Assembly (NCBI GenBank): GCA_963931865.1
Contig: OZ007506.1
Span: 15,018,242-15,082,241, forward strand
DNA: 64,000 nucleotides
Origin: Axinella damicornis
Taxonomy: Eukaryota; Porifera; Demospongiae; Axinellida; Axinellidae
Direction: 5' to 3'
A program made the position numbers and the translations under genes. The notes under the pieces are model-generated. The model was not told the DNA's origin. It saw only the letters and a program-made list of their open reading frames with translations, and ran no database searches. Below, in pieces: positions 9,773 to 23,945 of this stretch (position 1 is the first letter of the stretch; the number at the start of each line of letters is the position of its first letter).

Positions 9773-11762
9773 TACTGTAGGCAATCTAATTCGGTGTCAA
9801 ATAAAATTCAAATTCTCATTCCCAATAATGTGTTGCACTCCAGGGACTCAGTTCCTGTTTCTGCATCACCCGTTTATAACGGCATGGCGTGGCTAGCTTG
9901 CAGCGCACACACTTCAGTTGAACGGCAAACCGATCACTGCCTGTGAACGTTGATGTACATGTAGCACAGCTGCGATATGGCTGGAACACGAAACGGCAAT
10001 CACAACAGACGGTACGAAACGGCAACCGCAACAGACACTCTTTCTGTGCCAAAGGATATGCAGCGACAGTCTGACAACCGGGAAAGAACACGACTGCTAT
10101 GCAATAGCCTAGCTTATACCTTGCCTTTCAAACTCTGACTCTAGTACATGCTAATCATGCGTTGTAGTTCTATATCTTAAGTTGCCATTATGGGTGACAG
10201 AATTTTGTTACATTACATTATATTTGAGCAACGCATAATTTGAGTGCCTACGGTAACAATAGTAATTAGTAGGTATATGCAACTCAGTCCGGAAGAACTC
10301 CCACATATTGCAGCTCAAGACAAGGCTTTGTTCATTGCTGAAACAGCATGTGCAACTATTATTATGCGGCTTAGAGGGCTATGAATGCCGGGCAACACCA
10401 GTGGGAGAACCCAATTGCTACCTCAAGCTTTTGAGCTAAGAAACATTGTGAACCTACATGTAGATAATAACGTTTTGACAATAAAGATGCCACAGACTGG
10501 TTGATGGACACTGGGGGAGAGATTGCCAGAGATAAACCACACCAAAACCTGCTAAAGATGGTTGTTGAATCAGTCATTGACTCACACTCTCAAGAGAGGT
10601 AAGTTGATTGCTGGAACACGGCCAAGTGTTCACACAGCACAATTATTGCAGCCCATTCCTGTGTGCTCATAGAGGTTAATTCTTAGCCATGCATATCTAT
10701 ATATACTGCAAATTTGCAAGAAGTTATCCATTCTAGATCAGTTCAGTTTGTTTTCATAACCCAAGTACAGAAGGTTTACATGCAGGTCCTGGGCCCCAGG
10801 AATGGGGGAGTGGTGATACGACATCACCATTGAACTCGCTTGAGTTACCATAACTTTTTTTTCTGGAGGGGCAAAGGGCAAATTCCTTTATATTAAGGCG
10901 AACAACCTATATCAACAGAGAAACCAAGGGCTTTAGTGGCCTGATATGAGCACTAGAGACTCTCACTCTGCCAGTGCACCACTGCGTGCCCATACGTTGC
11001 ATGCATGATGTTTGTTTGCGATCGTGAAGAACTTGCGAATGTCTGGGCGTGCGCGTGTCCCCAACAAGTTCCTTGTTTTTTGCAGGTTCCCTGGGAAGGA
11101 TGGCATGGGTTCATTCAAGTCCTAACTACCTAACCTGAGTGCCTCGCTCAACTCCTAATTCGGAAGGGATTAGAACCTAGGCCCATAGTCCAGCACTTGG
11201 CCACCAGAAAAAGTTTTGTATGTTCGGATTTAAAATTTTCAACCACTGAAATGTAGTATGCTTGGTCACCAGCACGTTATTCCCAATCTCCATGGTTTGA
11301 CCACTGACTATGCCAATTTTCAAGGCTTAGTTTGACTGTTGACCGTGCTGATTTTCAGCCATTCACTTTGCCTGATAATATACGGAAGAATGCGTAGTGA
11401 CTCTCCACCCCTTCCTCAGTATAACGTGTGGTCACAGCTGTGACTGTGCTGCTTAATTTGGAGTGACCTCCCCTGGCAGATATGAAGGTGTATGGATCTA
11501 CCGTATACGTAGCTAGTAGTAAGCTTACTTGTGACCCTGGGCTCAGCAGCTGCAAAAGTGTTCAAAATGACAAATTGGCTGTCTCACCTGCATAACAAGG
11601 TAGTCTCACGTAGACCCTCCCCCAGCTGCTTCCCCAGTGTGCGTGTTCAGGTCAAAATTGCTCTATCTGGAGCGCACCACAACAGCCAGTCTGGACCTTT
11701 GACCTTTGACCCTTGACCCCTGACTATTGGCGCTGACCACATGACACATGCAAGCCGCAGAA
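9773..11762. other. Intergenic region between divergent TMEM94-like and CCHCR1 genes
   Basis: No convincing ORF or exon. It must carry the promoters of both genes. A tRNA-like piece is visible near 11140-11215. Confidence 0.5.
11140..11215 (-). repeat. Possible tRNA-derived SINE head
   Basis: On the minus strand TGGCCAAGTGCTGG resembles a pol III A box. About 20 bp further GGTTCTAATCC resembles a B box, at a tRNA-like order and spacing. It does not fold convincingly as an intact tRNA. Confidence 0.3.
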
Positions 11763-14700
11763 ATGGCTCTGCAGCCTCCTTCCTTCTTTGAAGCTCCCCA
11801 GCACCGAAGTCGTCGCGAGGAGGAGGAGGGACACACGGTAGGAGGGGTTGTGAGAAGTCAGCATGGTGGTGCAGTGGCTGTTGGGCCAGCCAGCAGCCGA
11901 GATGACATTGCTGCCCTAAGGCAGGAAAACCAGGAATTGAAGTAAGTGTCTGCAGAATATTCTTCTCTCTCCCTAACTTGTTGGGGAGGGACAACGTTCT
12001 ACCCTAGTCTCATTCCCAAGCCCCTGGAGGGGCCTGGGAACGAGGATACCTTCCACCCACGCTCTGCATGCATGGTTTGGAATGAGACTGGTCTCGTTTG
12101 CAGATTACTTTGGAAGTAGCTATTGGTCTGCAGGGAAGGAGGTGGCAGGTGGTCTGCAGAAAGACGTGTCTCGATTTTGAGGCAATGTAGCAAGGGGCAT
12201 ATTTATAGTCACAGCTGCAACTAGGTATCTTGACCCTGGGCCGTATGCTAAGAAAGGGGTGGAGTCACAACACATTCTTATCAGGTCAACGGCAAAATGT
12301 ACCAGGTACGTGTAGTCAACAGTCAATGGGTGAAATACAGCGTAGCCAAATGGTCAAGAGCCTTTTTGCGATCCGATCAAGCGACAAAAATTACAGTCAA
12401 AATTTCTTGACCCCAGTCGCAGCTGTGACTACAGCGTCTATGAGAGTGCTATCCCCTTGTGTAGTGACCTTTATTAGAAACGGTTAGGGTAACAGTAAAG
12501 GTTTGGGCAAAGAACAGGGCTAACCGTGGGGCCTTTCACCCGTGAGAATTCTCAATGCTGTCTTTCATCTTGTCTTCATTTATCCAGGAAGTGCCTGAGA
12601 TCGATTGGCCACCCCCCTCCAGCCCACGAACTCCCTACCTCACCCTGTGTCCACCCCACCACAGTCCCAGCAGTGCTAACAAATGACCTGCTCCAGGTAG
12701 AGATTGCCAGTTTGTTTCCGACTTGCTTTCTTTCCCACAAGGGGGATAGGCAAAAATATGTCCAGGTCGAAGAACTTAATGCTGACCGAATAACCTATGG
12801 TTAGACCATAATATAATATGAATAATTAACGAGGGGGAATCTAAGACAGAGCCCTCCCATTCGGCCAATGGAAACACTCTGGCAATGTTAATTAGTTTCA
12901 GGCTGTGCCCTTGACCAATTATCACTGTTCTCAGTTCCCAGGGTGTTATGTGGATTAAAGCCCTCGTGTAAGGGCTGTATCCTATATTAAACTCTGGTTA
13001 TTAAGCATACTGGTAGCGCTATGAGAGTATAGGCATTTATTTGCTCTTTGCCAACTTGAGGTCTGTGTAGAAATCCAGTTATTTGGGTTTTTGTGTTAGC
13101 TACACACAGGACTGCACTCAGCCATCATAGGTACATTCATGACTCTTACCAAACCTACTAGATTGGTAGCCTCGTACCCAGGCCCACACGTGGAACGCGG
13201 AAGAGGGCCTGGTGACACTTGACAAATTCCTGTATGTGCTCAGTCAGCATAATTGTGCAAGCGATTACTTGAATTCACGCGGCAGGTAGCTGTTAGCGAT
13301 TTCTAAGTGGAAAGTCCTTGCAAAGGAGTGACCAAGAGGTGAGTTTTGAAGGCTAGAACAGCGGATTTTATCAACGGCTACACTCTTCATGTGGTAAAGA
13401 ATGTAATTACTACACAGTAATTGGCAATGGATGAACGTGATTCACCTACCTGAAATCAAGACTGCTGACCTCAGCACATAAGGAATTTTGCCAAGTTGTC
13501 ACCAGGCCCACTTCCACGTTCTGCGTGTGGGCCTGGGTACGAGGCTACTAGATTGGGTTGTAGCCCATGAAAGTGTTTACCCAACAGGTGGAGGCCAACC
13601 TGCAGAGCAGGGTGAGGTCCCTTGAACGTGAGAAGAGGGAAGTATCCATGCAGCTTCTGGAGCTGGAACGCATGCTGTATCAAACGAAGGAGCACTATGA
13701 GGGACAGCTTGGGACCCTGAGATCTCAGAACGAGGAAGCTCTGTTGCAGATACAGCTGGAGAATGAGCGACTGGGTACCGAGTATCAGGCTCTTCAGGAG
13801 GAGAAGGTCGCTAGGATGAAGGAGTCGGATGATGAGCTAGCAGCTGTGCAGGAGCAGCGTGCATCAGAGGTTGAGGCAATGCAAGCTAGGATAGCAGACA
13901 TGGAGGAGAGAAACAGAGGTTAGCAACATTGTGTACTCTTGTACACTACAAAGTGCTGTGTAGGTGGGCATTGTAACACTGCCTCTGGTGAAGTTGATGC
14001 TGTAGGGGCAATGAGTTTATCGTGTTTAAAGTTGCCAACTGCCATAGAACTCTATATTTAAGGAGCAGGGTTGCAAGCTTGGATAGCGGACATGGAGAGG
14101 CTAGCAACACTGTGTTCACAGTGTCGCTAACCTCTGTTTCTCTCTTCTATGTCTGCTATCCTAGCTTGCAGGGTTGATGATTGATTTTGTGGGGCTCAAG
14201 ACTTTATTGGTCAGATTTGGGTTAAATGGGCTGCCAAAATTGCTGCTATTGCTGTAAGAATTCATAGCCACGTCTTTATACTCATGACCTATAAGGAACC
14301 TCCGCCCACCCCCTTTCTTTTTCTTTGTTGCCGCGATAACATTTTAGCTTTGTCCCACACCATGCAAGAAACTCTCTCATTTCATGTTGGGATGCATGGA
14401 TCAAGTGAGATGTTGGTACTGGCGTGGTGTTTTCCTCCTGACTGGTAGCCTTGCGGTCTGAGTTGGAAGAGGAGAAGGTGGTCCATGGGCGGGAGCTGGC
14501 GGAGGTGAGGAGGCAGCTGGTGGCGAGAGAGGAGGAGGTGGAGCAGGCCAGGAGGGAAGCTGAGACCCAAGTGAGGTGAGAGCTAGAGCATGTGACATAT
14601 CTCTCACTGTAGTGGGCTTAGTCCCCAGGGCCGTAGGAGCCGGGTCTCCAGGGCCGTAGGAGCCAGGACGGTCCTCTTATTCATGCTGCTAATGTTTTTA

Positions 14701-17700
14701 TAAATTCACCAAGATAACAGAAGCTTTGTTCCATGGCTACAATAACCTGTGATTCACATCTGGGTAGCATGTGCCGTGGCACAGGGTCAAAGTTCATACA
14801 CATGTTACAGCAGGCATGTGGTTTACCCTGTCAACAATACACTATCTGCAATGTGGTGATTCCCACATGGGTGGGCGTAGTCTTATTCCTGGTTAGCCGT
14901 ACCAGTTCCAATTTGCTTCCTACGGGCCTGGTCCCTCTGTGATGTTGCCATGGTATTGTTAACTAGGAATACACCAGTGCAGCTGTAACCACATGGTGGT
15001 GTGAAAGAGAGCTGTCCACTTTGCTGCTGCTGCTGCTGCATTCATCACTTGGCTTATTGCTTCCCAGCTCCCTTCAGAGACAGCTCTCAGCTCACAGTGG
15101 GCGTGTGCAGCAGCTAGAGGCCTATCTGGGTGGTGAGCTACCCTCAGAGGACAGCCGGGTGACATGGAGGGAGGAGAGGGACATCCTCACCACCAGGATC
15201 AGGGTGGGTGGCTGCTGGCAGATAGTCTGGGATTAGTCCTCCACTGACTGAATATACGTATGTAACTAGCCTCATTCCCAGGCCCGAGTCTTGGGCCTGG
15301 GAATGAGGCTAGTACGTAACAAACATATTTACTCCATTCCCTTGTAAAACTTTGAAAGCTCCATTAGTGGTTTGGAAAGTCACTTGCGTGTCAATCAAAT
15401 TGGTGCTGCAAGTGGTCCTTGTCTCATATCATATTGCCCAATGTTTAGGACCAAGAGAGGGAGGGAGAACGGCTGCAGTCAGAGGCCAAGCTTCTGAACA
15501 TCCGACTGGCCTCACTCTCGGAGATCCTCACCATCCAGGAGACTGACACTGCCAAGGTGGGTGCCTAGTAAGGATGTGACTTCAAAGAATGAGCTCTTGT
15601 CATGTCCCATACAGGTTTATGGGTTTAGTACATAGGAGTAGTCAAAGTTCGTGACCGAGATGCAACAATTTTAATCACACAACGTTTCGACCTGGGTAGG
15701 TCTTCCTCAGGGTGTACAAGGTTTATATGTTTATCTCTGTACAATTGTGACATCACATGCTGGGTGCTCAGAATTGTGACTTACCAGAAAGCTTGCCGCC
15801 AACGTTCGTCCATTTTCTCCTCTCAGCATTTGGCTAATGGCAGCTGTGGTGAGGGGGCCACTGGGTCAGTGAAGAGCCTCCTTTCGCGCTGGAGGGAGAA
15901 GGTGTTTGTTCTTCTGGTGCAGCAGAAGCTACAGCAGATCCAGGACAACAGGGAGAGGCTGGAGGCGAGGGCTAAGGTGAGCTCCACATCTGGTATTGGT
16001 TTGCTTGGTCTGCAGCAGAGTTTGGACTGCTCTTCTCTTAGTCTCTTTCCCAAACCCTCCCTGAAAAGTGGAAAGAGGGTCTGGTGTTCTGAGCAACATA
16101 AAATGTATTTTTAATCCAGAAGTCGAGTTTCTGATGCCTCAGTGCATTAAACAACTACACAGAACAGTTGGCAAAAGCTTGAGATGGCCACAATGTCTGT
16201 TGGGACAGCTGAAAACAGGCTGTGGACTAGCTTACAGCCTTACACTACATATGAGACTATACATTACCATAGGCCGTCTGCCTGATTGCCTACATCATGC
16301 CATCTGATTCAGGATCTCAAATCTGCCATATGATTCTGGTGCTGAAACTCACTTTAGTGGTGGAGTTACGAGTGCTTTTGTTTTCCCGTCAGTCACCAAC
16401 GCTTGAGTAGTCACCTCGACTTTCGTTGGTAGTACAGCTCTTAGGTAAGTTCAACACACTGATGCTTATCTACCAAAACTCACCCCCACTGACACTTATG
16501 TACCAAAACTCACCCTTGTGGCGAAGTCATACGGAACACGATAATGTGAGCTTGTTTTTTCATGATTGCCCAACCCATGCAGGAGCAGTGTCTGATGGGA
16601 CAGCAGCAGCAGCTGGAGGTGGAGAAGGAACTCCTCTCCCATGCCCTGGCTGACAGGACAGCAGAGCTCCAGCTGCAGACCAGCAAGACTGAGGTCAGGA
16701 ACTAAAGTTCAGGTCGAAGAGCAGCTCTGTGTTGCTATCTGTGGATTACATTCATATGCTGGTAGGACAGATGGGTGGATAGATGGATGACACACAGATG
16801 GATGGGATGGATGCATGGGTGGGGATACTGTAGGTGGGAGCATGGGGATGGGTAGGTGGGTGGGTAGATAGGTGGATGGATGGGTGGGTTCACTCAATCA
16901 ACCACCCCCCACACAGCTACCCACCCATGCATCTATCCATCCACCATCCGTCCGTCCATCCATCCACCCACCCATCACCCTCCCACCCACCCACCCATCC
17001 ACCCCACCCACACATGCATCCATTCATCCATCCAGCCACCCACCAATGCATCCATCCATCCATCCATCCATCCAGCCATCCATTCATCCACCCACCCACC
17101 CGCCCACCCACCCACCCACCCACCCATCCATCCATCCATCCATCCATCCATCCATGCCTGCTTCTATCTGACTGTTCATGTTCAGATAGATAAGTAGTAC
17201 ATGTTGAATAAGTCATCTGCACGTAATGTGGTGTAAAAGCCTGTATGCTGTTGAATTGATGCACTGCAAATGAGTACAGACTGCAGAGTTCCAACATGCA
17301 TGGTTCACACTAACCGTAGCTTCATTAATGTCGCTCTCTAACTTTAGGAGTTGGAGCACCGCCTCGATCAGGCTTGTTGCACCATCAGAGAGCTGGAGGG
17401 ACAGCTGCAGTACCAGCATGAGGGTGCACAGCATGTGGGCTCCTGTATCCGGAGAATGGCCGAGGCGTACAGCCACTGCAAGACTTTGTTTGACCAGGCA
17501 CTGACCAGGCTGGCTAACTATGAGCAGAGGCTGGTGTTTGTCAGCAGGAGAGTGAGTTCTGTGAACGGTAAGGGAGCAAGTGGGACTGTTACTTTACTCT
17601 GCAGGATGCCATGTAGCCTCGTTCCCAGGCCGAGTAGGAGAAACGGCTTGGGAACTTACACGAGTTCAAACTGTTACTTCCGCTGCCAGAGAGTTGGCAG

Positions 17701-20700
17701 AACCAATCAGATTTCAGAACGTTGTCACATGACAACAGTAAGCCGAATTGTGACATGCGTTGAAACATCACAGTCATGCCCATTCATTGCAATAGTCGAT
17801 CGCTTGATCGCGCTAGTGTAGGCGCTCTGCACGATGATTTTTGTTCGTTCGTCTTCTGCTTGCCGTCCGTCGCAGAACCTGCAGAAAACAGTTGCCTCCA
17901 CGAGCAGGAAAAGTCCATTCTCAGCTGGTGGAAATATCAGAAGTATCACGTGGACTTCACTGCTTGAATGAGGTATGCAATTGCCGTGATGTTACATCCG
18001 TATACAGTTTGAACTCGTGGAAGTTGCCAGGCCGTTTCTCCTACACGGTGCCAGATGCCATGGATATTAGCAAATATTAAGACAACCCAAGGAGTGGCAT
18101 GTAATAGGATGGTCCACTGTGGTCACTGCATGAGTGCTATAGTTACTCCCTGCTGCATTGGGAGTGTAGCCTTCCTCCCAGGCCCACACCCAGCTTTTCA
18201 TCGCTGATGGCGATGGGAAGCTGGGCACGGCCTGGGAACTGGAGTGCATGCTCTTAGTCCCAAATACCACAGTAGACCATCCTATCACATATTAATCCTG
18301 CATCCCGCATTACGGGTGGTGTTACAGTTGTTGCTTTTGTCCGTAAAGTGCTGGTGGTCAGGTTCCCGTAGAGTACGTATCAAGCGCCCTCCACGTATCA
18401 AGCGCCAACCCCCCCTCTTCACGCCAAAGTTACTGCTCACGGTTCAAAAGCAATGGTGTGCTTTCTCTGGTGAGCGTTTCTTCTCAACGACTTTGTGAAG
18501 ACGAGCAAGCAACTTCCTTATGTGAAAAATGGGCTTGAATGTTCATAGCCAGCCACGGGGCCACAGTTACCAAATTGCCAGACGCAATGCCACTTTAGTT
18601 GGTTGGTTGTTTCTCCCCTCAGGCAAAATAGTACTTGGAGTGGCAATTTGGTACTTGCAGTGATTCTAGCCTTTTATGCCGTCAAAACCGCCTTCCTATC
18701 CCCCCCTAGGCCCTCTCGCTACCTCAAATTCAGCTCTGCGCACAGGCGCTGCACCACAGGCGTCCTCTTGGTGGACGTGGGCGCCCGCAGCCCACTCGCT
18801 GCCTGTACCTTCAAGTGATTCGACCCAGCCAAGTGTTTTCTGACGTGATATACATGTACGCTCAGTGATGAGAGATCTGCCCCACAACTGCAGAACTTCT
18901 TGGTAGAAGGACGCGCTTCTTCCACGGCCTCGGATCGTCAACGCGCTCGTCAACCTTCATTGCATGTGTCCACTACTCGTGCACCTCCGTATATCTTATT
19001 TCGTGGACCGTATACCTCCGTATACTACGTACACGTCATTATGACGTCATGGTTGGTTGTTGGTTCACAGGTCAAGGCAAAAAGGGGGATTGCGTCGGCA
19101 ATAAGGTGAACGATGGCCCCGTGTAGCCAGCCGTTGATATTCACAGCTTACCGCAGCACTTGTTGTTTATAATGAGCGGGCGGATACTACATGCCTAATT
19201 GGTCTGAGTATGTACCTCCCTGCTCAGCTGCGTTCTAATGTCCCCAAACCCTGGGCGCTTGATACGTACTCTGTAGTCTACGGTAGTGGCCATAGCACTC
19301 AGTAGGGATGCACGATAGTAGTAATTTTTTGTAGCGGATTATTATCACCTTTTGATGAAACAGCCTTGCCACAAGTTTTACAAGAAAGACAATTTGCAGT
19401 TGAATTCACCACTTTCCCGGTGGTGTGAGCGCTTACGTAATGTTGCTGCATTGCTTGTATGCACTGGAGTATTTCATATATTCGTGACAGGCAGGTTGGC
19501 ACGCGAGACTAGGTAGATCGTGGTGTAATTGTACTGACCTGAGCTGTGTACCAGAGTTGAGAGAGGAGTCATTGTCTGGCTACGAGCTGCTGGTCACCGT
19601 TCATCCATGGCTGTGCGGACCTGTGATTGTCCGCTGGACTGCGGATCGGCGGTACTATGTAGTTTTACTGTGCGATCGAGTAGATGCTCGACCCTGAGCC
19701 TGACATGAATCCCCTCCTTGTCTTTTCCAAGGGTTTATTGCAAAGCTAGGAAAGCTGCTAACAGCTCTTTGCAGTTGATATGTAGCCGGTCCTCCTCCAC
19801 TGACCACTGGCCTCTGGTCCTGAGGGATCCACAGTAGGCTCCCCATCCCATGTTCGATGCATCCGACTCGATGATCATGGTGGGAGGTGGCTGAAGAATC
19901 GGCCGGCTCTGAAAGTTCAGAACCCCCGTTTTTAAGCCTTGTAGTGCACGGTACTGGCGGTAGTGCAGCTAGGAGTGCGGGAAGAACTGCCAAGTGAGTA
20001 GCCACTAGCAAACCCACCACATGTGCCAACTCTCTCACTGACACCTGATACTTGTGCAGGATCCTTTTGCATTCGACTCTCACCTGCTTCACCCTTGCAC
20101 GAGGAAACTTGAATGCCATTTCTTTGGAGTCGATGATGAAACCGAGAAACTCGATTACTTATGTTGCTTGGCTCTGCGAATTTTCCCACAAACCCAAGAC
20201 TCTGCAGTAGATTCTTGGTCCTCTGAAAGGCTGCTTCTACATCCTTCTTGGTTTTCCCAACATGCTGCATAGAGCAGGCTACCCTGAATTCTTGTCAAGG
20301 CTGCATCTCTTGTCTCATCCACCTACTTCTGTGCAAAGTCCGTGATGAATTGGTCTAGCTTTGGTGGTATCATCACCTTGACATCCGGCTTTGGATGGTT
20401 TCTAAGCACAGCCGTTCTCTCTTCCTTCGACAAGCTCCTCCTAAAGTGCTGCTCTAACTACAAACCAACTCGGTCAGGGGCTTCAAGTTTAAACTATTCC
20501 TTGTCTTCCCTATCTAAGGAAGGATCAAAGAGCTGTGGCTCTACTTACTGTGCTTCAGAGCGTGTGTCACTGTCAAGATCAGTATTGTCGAGCCTCTGTC
20601 GCTTTGCTGAATCCTTGTTGTGGAAACCGCTGTTGTGCCGGATCCTCCCATGTAGGGACGTTCACTTCTTTCAGGAAGGTGCATGTCCCTGGTATGTGTC

Positions 20701-23598
20701 CGGGACTTCAGCTCCTCGACTTTTCTGGTGGCCTCACCAAAAGACAGGCTCCTTGTTCACAAGTGCATCTGAGCTTGTCCTCATCCTGTGCACAACACAT
20801 TACACTACAAAAGCTCACATTTGCAATGGTATACAAGTTGGAAGGAATATGTGCAACATTTTGAAATCAGTTCACCTGTAGTCCTTGGAACATTTCAAAG
20901 TGTTGGAGCTTAGCACTGTAGTGTCCTTGCAGTGCTTTCTTTCTGCTAGTTGCAGTCTGCTCCTTCAGCTCTCCAGCTTCAAACATGGCAAACGCTTGCT
21001 GCATTGTATGGCAAACACTCGGAGGCTGTGTAGCCATTTGAATGCTCTAAAAGTGGCAATAAAGTACATGTAGCTATCTTTCAACAATCACGAGTGTTTA
21101 CATACCACTCGTTAGCTGCAGAAATAGGCCATGGCATTCCTGTTTGTATTCCCTGTATTGGTTTGAATTGTATCGGGGCACATGCAGCATGTATTCTCCA
21201 TCGTTAGTATTTCCTTCTTCTGCGAAGTGACAGTCATTGTGCTGTCGAGCCAAAACCAAGAGAAGTTTGCGCGACACACCAGCTCCATAGACCATACACG
21301 TCCACGTAGATGTTTGCCTTTCCCCATCTTCCTTGGGGAATCCCAAATCTTCCTTAGGTGCTGTCCGGATACCTAACAGTACCCAAGGTAGCTCTCAGTC
21401 CAACTGGGACCCGTGAGGCATGCTCTTAAGGTTGACTTCAGATGGCGATGAAACCTCTCCACCAGGCCATTACATTGAGGGTGGTAGGCTGTGGTGTGGT
21501 GGAGCTGGGTACCCAACAACCGGGCGATTGATTTCCATACTTGTGGGGTCCTCTGTCGGATGCCTACAAATTCGTGTAAGCCTTTGACAGTCAAGAGTTG
21601 CTGGGATCGTGTAACGGCATCCACTTTGTCCGGCAATGGCATGATACCAGTGTGAGTGATGCGGTGGCCAAGAAAGTCGATTAGTTTGACCACACTGTCA
21701 CCAATATATTGGGTGGGCGGATACTACATGCCTGAGTACGTATCTAGCGCCCACCCCCCTGTTCAGCGGCGCTCTAATGTCTACATACTCTACGGTATAG
21801 CTAACAAACTGTATCACCCTCAGAACTATAGCATGTATGTGCCAAGTATCATGTGTAATAGTGTTGTGGTCGTAATGGGAGACGTGCGTAATTGCATTAA
21901 TATCATTCTCACCCTTTCCAGCCTCCCTGAGTTGCCACTTTGCCATCTTGGGTCACCAACCTGTTCACACCGTCACAATGGATGCTACCTGCCAAACAGA
22001 ACAGGAGGAGGTACAAGAGAGATTGGACCTCACAAGGTGAGACGATAAATCAATACTGCCAAACTATGTGTATTGTTGGACCATAGTTTGACCACTGTCA
22101 CCAATGTTTGACCCATAGATACCATTGCTTGACCTCCTTCACCATAGATACTCTTTGACCATACTTATATTCTTTGACCATACTTACCATTATTTGGCTG
22201 TCTTTCAGTTTCTCTCGAGAGCAGCTGATCCATGAGGTGGCCTCTTTGACAAGAGAGAGGGATGCTCTGGTTAAGAAGCTCAGCGACAGCGCAGCTGCCT
22301 TCGAGCAACAGCTGCAGAGTGTCAATGGAACATGTATGTAAAGCCAAGAGTGTGTACGTGTATATAGTAACTGTGGAGGTGGCCTGTGCGCATGCTGTAG
22401 GATTGATCTATTTCAAGAGACGGACAACTTGGATTCAAGGCGAGCTAGTCAGTGTTGTGAAGAAATCTAAGGGAATGAGATCACTTCACCCCTAATGGCA
22501 GTACATTTGTATCACTATGCCACTGATGTTGTGATGGATGTGAGAGTACTTCTATTATGTAGCTATGCTGAACATATCCTTGCCATGACTTTGCTACCTG
22601 TTGGATGTTCCCCATGGCTAGGTACCTTGAGAGTGTCGACGTTGGAAGAGCGGGTGAGTCGGCTGCAGAGGGAGAAGGAGAGTGTTAGTGAACAGCTGTC
22701 ACAGGTTGTGGTACGGCAGACTGCAGTGGAGGAGGAAAAGGACTCTCTGCAGGAGAAGGTGGGACAGCTGGAGGGACAGCTCCGGGACACCCAGGCCACC
22801 GTGGAGGCCCGTGAGTGAAAATGTGTGAATGTACAATCGTGGATCCTGGATTCTTAGTGCTGAGAACCACATACTGGTAATTTTCCACTGTCCGTATAAT
22901 CATGCTACCGAAATCCCCAGACTGATGTTAGATATTACTATCAAGTGTTCAGATTTGATCACCGAACTATACTGTACTCTCCGTCCCAATATACAGGGCT
23001 TGAAGCAGCGGTGCTTGAGCAGCAGCAAAGGAGTGGGGAGGAGCTCTGTGAGATGGAGGGTCACCGAACTATACTGTACTCTCCGTCCCAATATACAGGG
23101 CTTGAAGCAGCGGTGCTTGAGCAGCAGCAAAGGAGTGGGGAGGAGCTCTGTGAGATGGAGGGTCTGCTAAATGTAGCGAAGAGAGAGCATGCAAAGGCCG
23201 TGGTTCAGCTGCAACAGCTCCAGAGACAGGTGGGGAGGGAAAGGGAGAGAGCCATGCAGGCGGCCGAGATGAGCAAGGCTCAGGTGACGTGATGTCCATG
23301 ACATTGAATGTCTTTCTGAAATGCCTGGTTCCCAGGTCACACCCACCCTGGAAAGGTGTCCTGGGAACGAGACCACTCATTAACTGTACCCAGTGGTGCT
23401 CAATGCATGGCATCACTGCAGGTGGAGCGTGAGCTGGAAAGTTGTCAGAGGAAGCTGCAAACTGTACAGGCTGAGCGGAACCTGCTTTTGGTAGGTGACA
23501 GTTGTTGTTTTTATTGAGACCATGGATAATCTATGGTAGGGCAGTGTCATTAGGAAGGCTCAGGTTGCAATCATGATTGTACTGCACATGTCAGGGTT

Positions 23599-23666
<68 letters not shown>

Positions 23667-23820
23667 GTGAGTGTGTGTGTGTGTGAGTGTGTGTGTGTGT
23701 GTGCGCGTGTATGTGTGTGGTGAGCTGGTATGCATGTAGTATGTGTGTCTGTGTAATCAAGGAGGTGTGGATGTGTGCAATGCTCAGATCTACAATCACT
23801 CATCCAGGGATCAGTATACT

Positions 23821-23860
<40 letters not shown>

Positions 23861-23911
23861 GTGTGTGTGTGTGTACGTGGTATGTGTGTGTGCATGTGCG
23901 TGCACGCATGC

Positions 23912-23945
<34 letters not shown>

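Noticed and set aside
11140..11215. Intact tRNA gene
   Set aside because: A- and B-box-like motifs are present, but no full acceptor stem or anticodon arm can be drawn.
20342..20881. 179-aa plus-strand ORF
   Set aside because: Lies antisense to the DIRS-like relic; low-complexity Ser/Leu/Cys composition and no recognisable motif.
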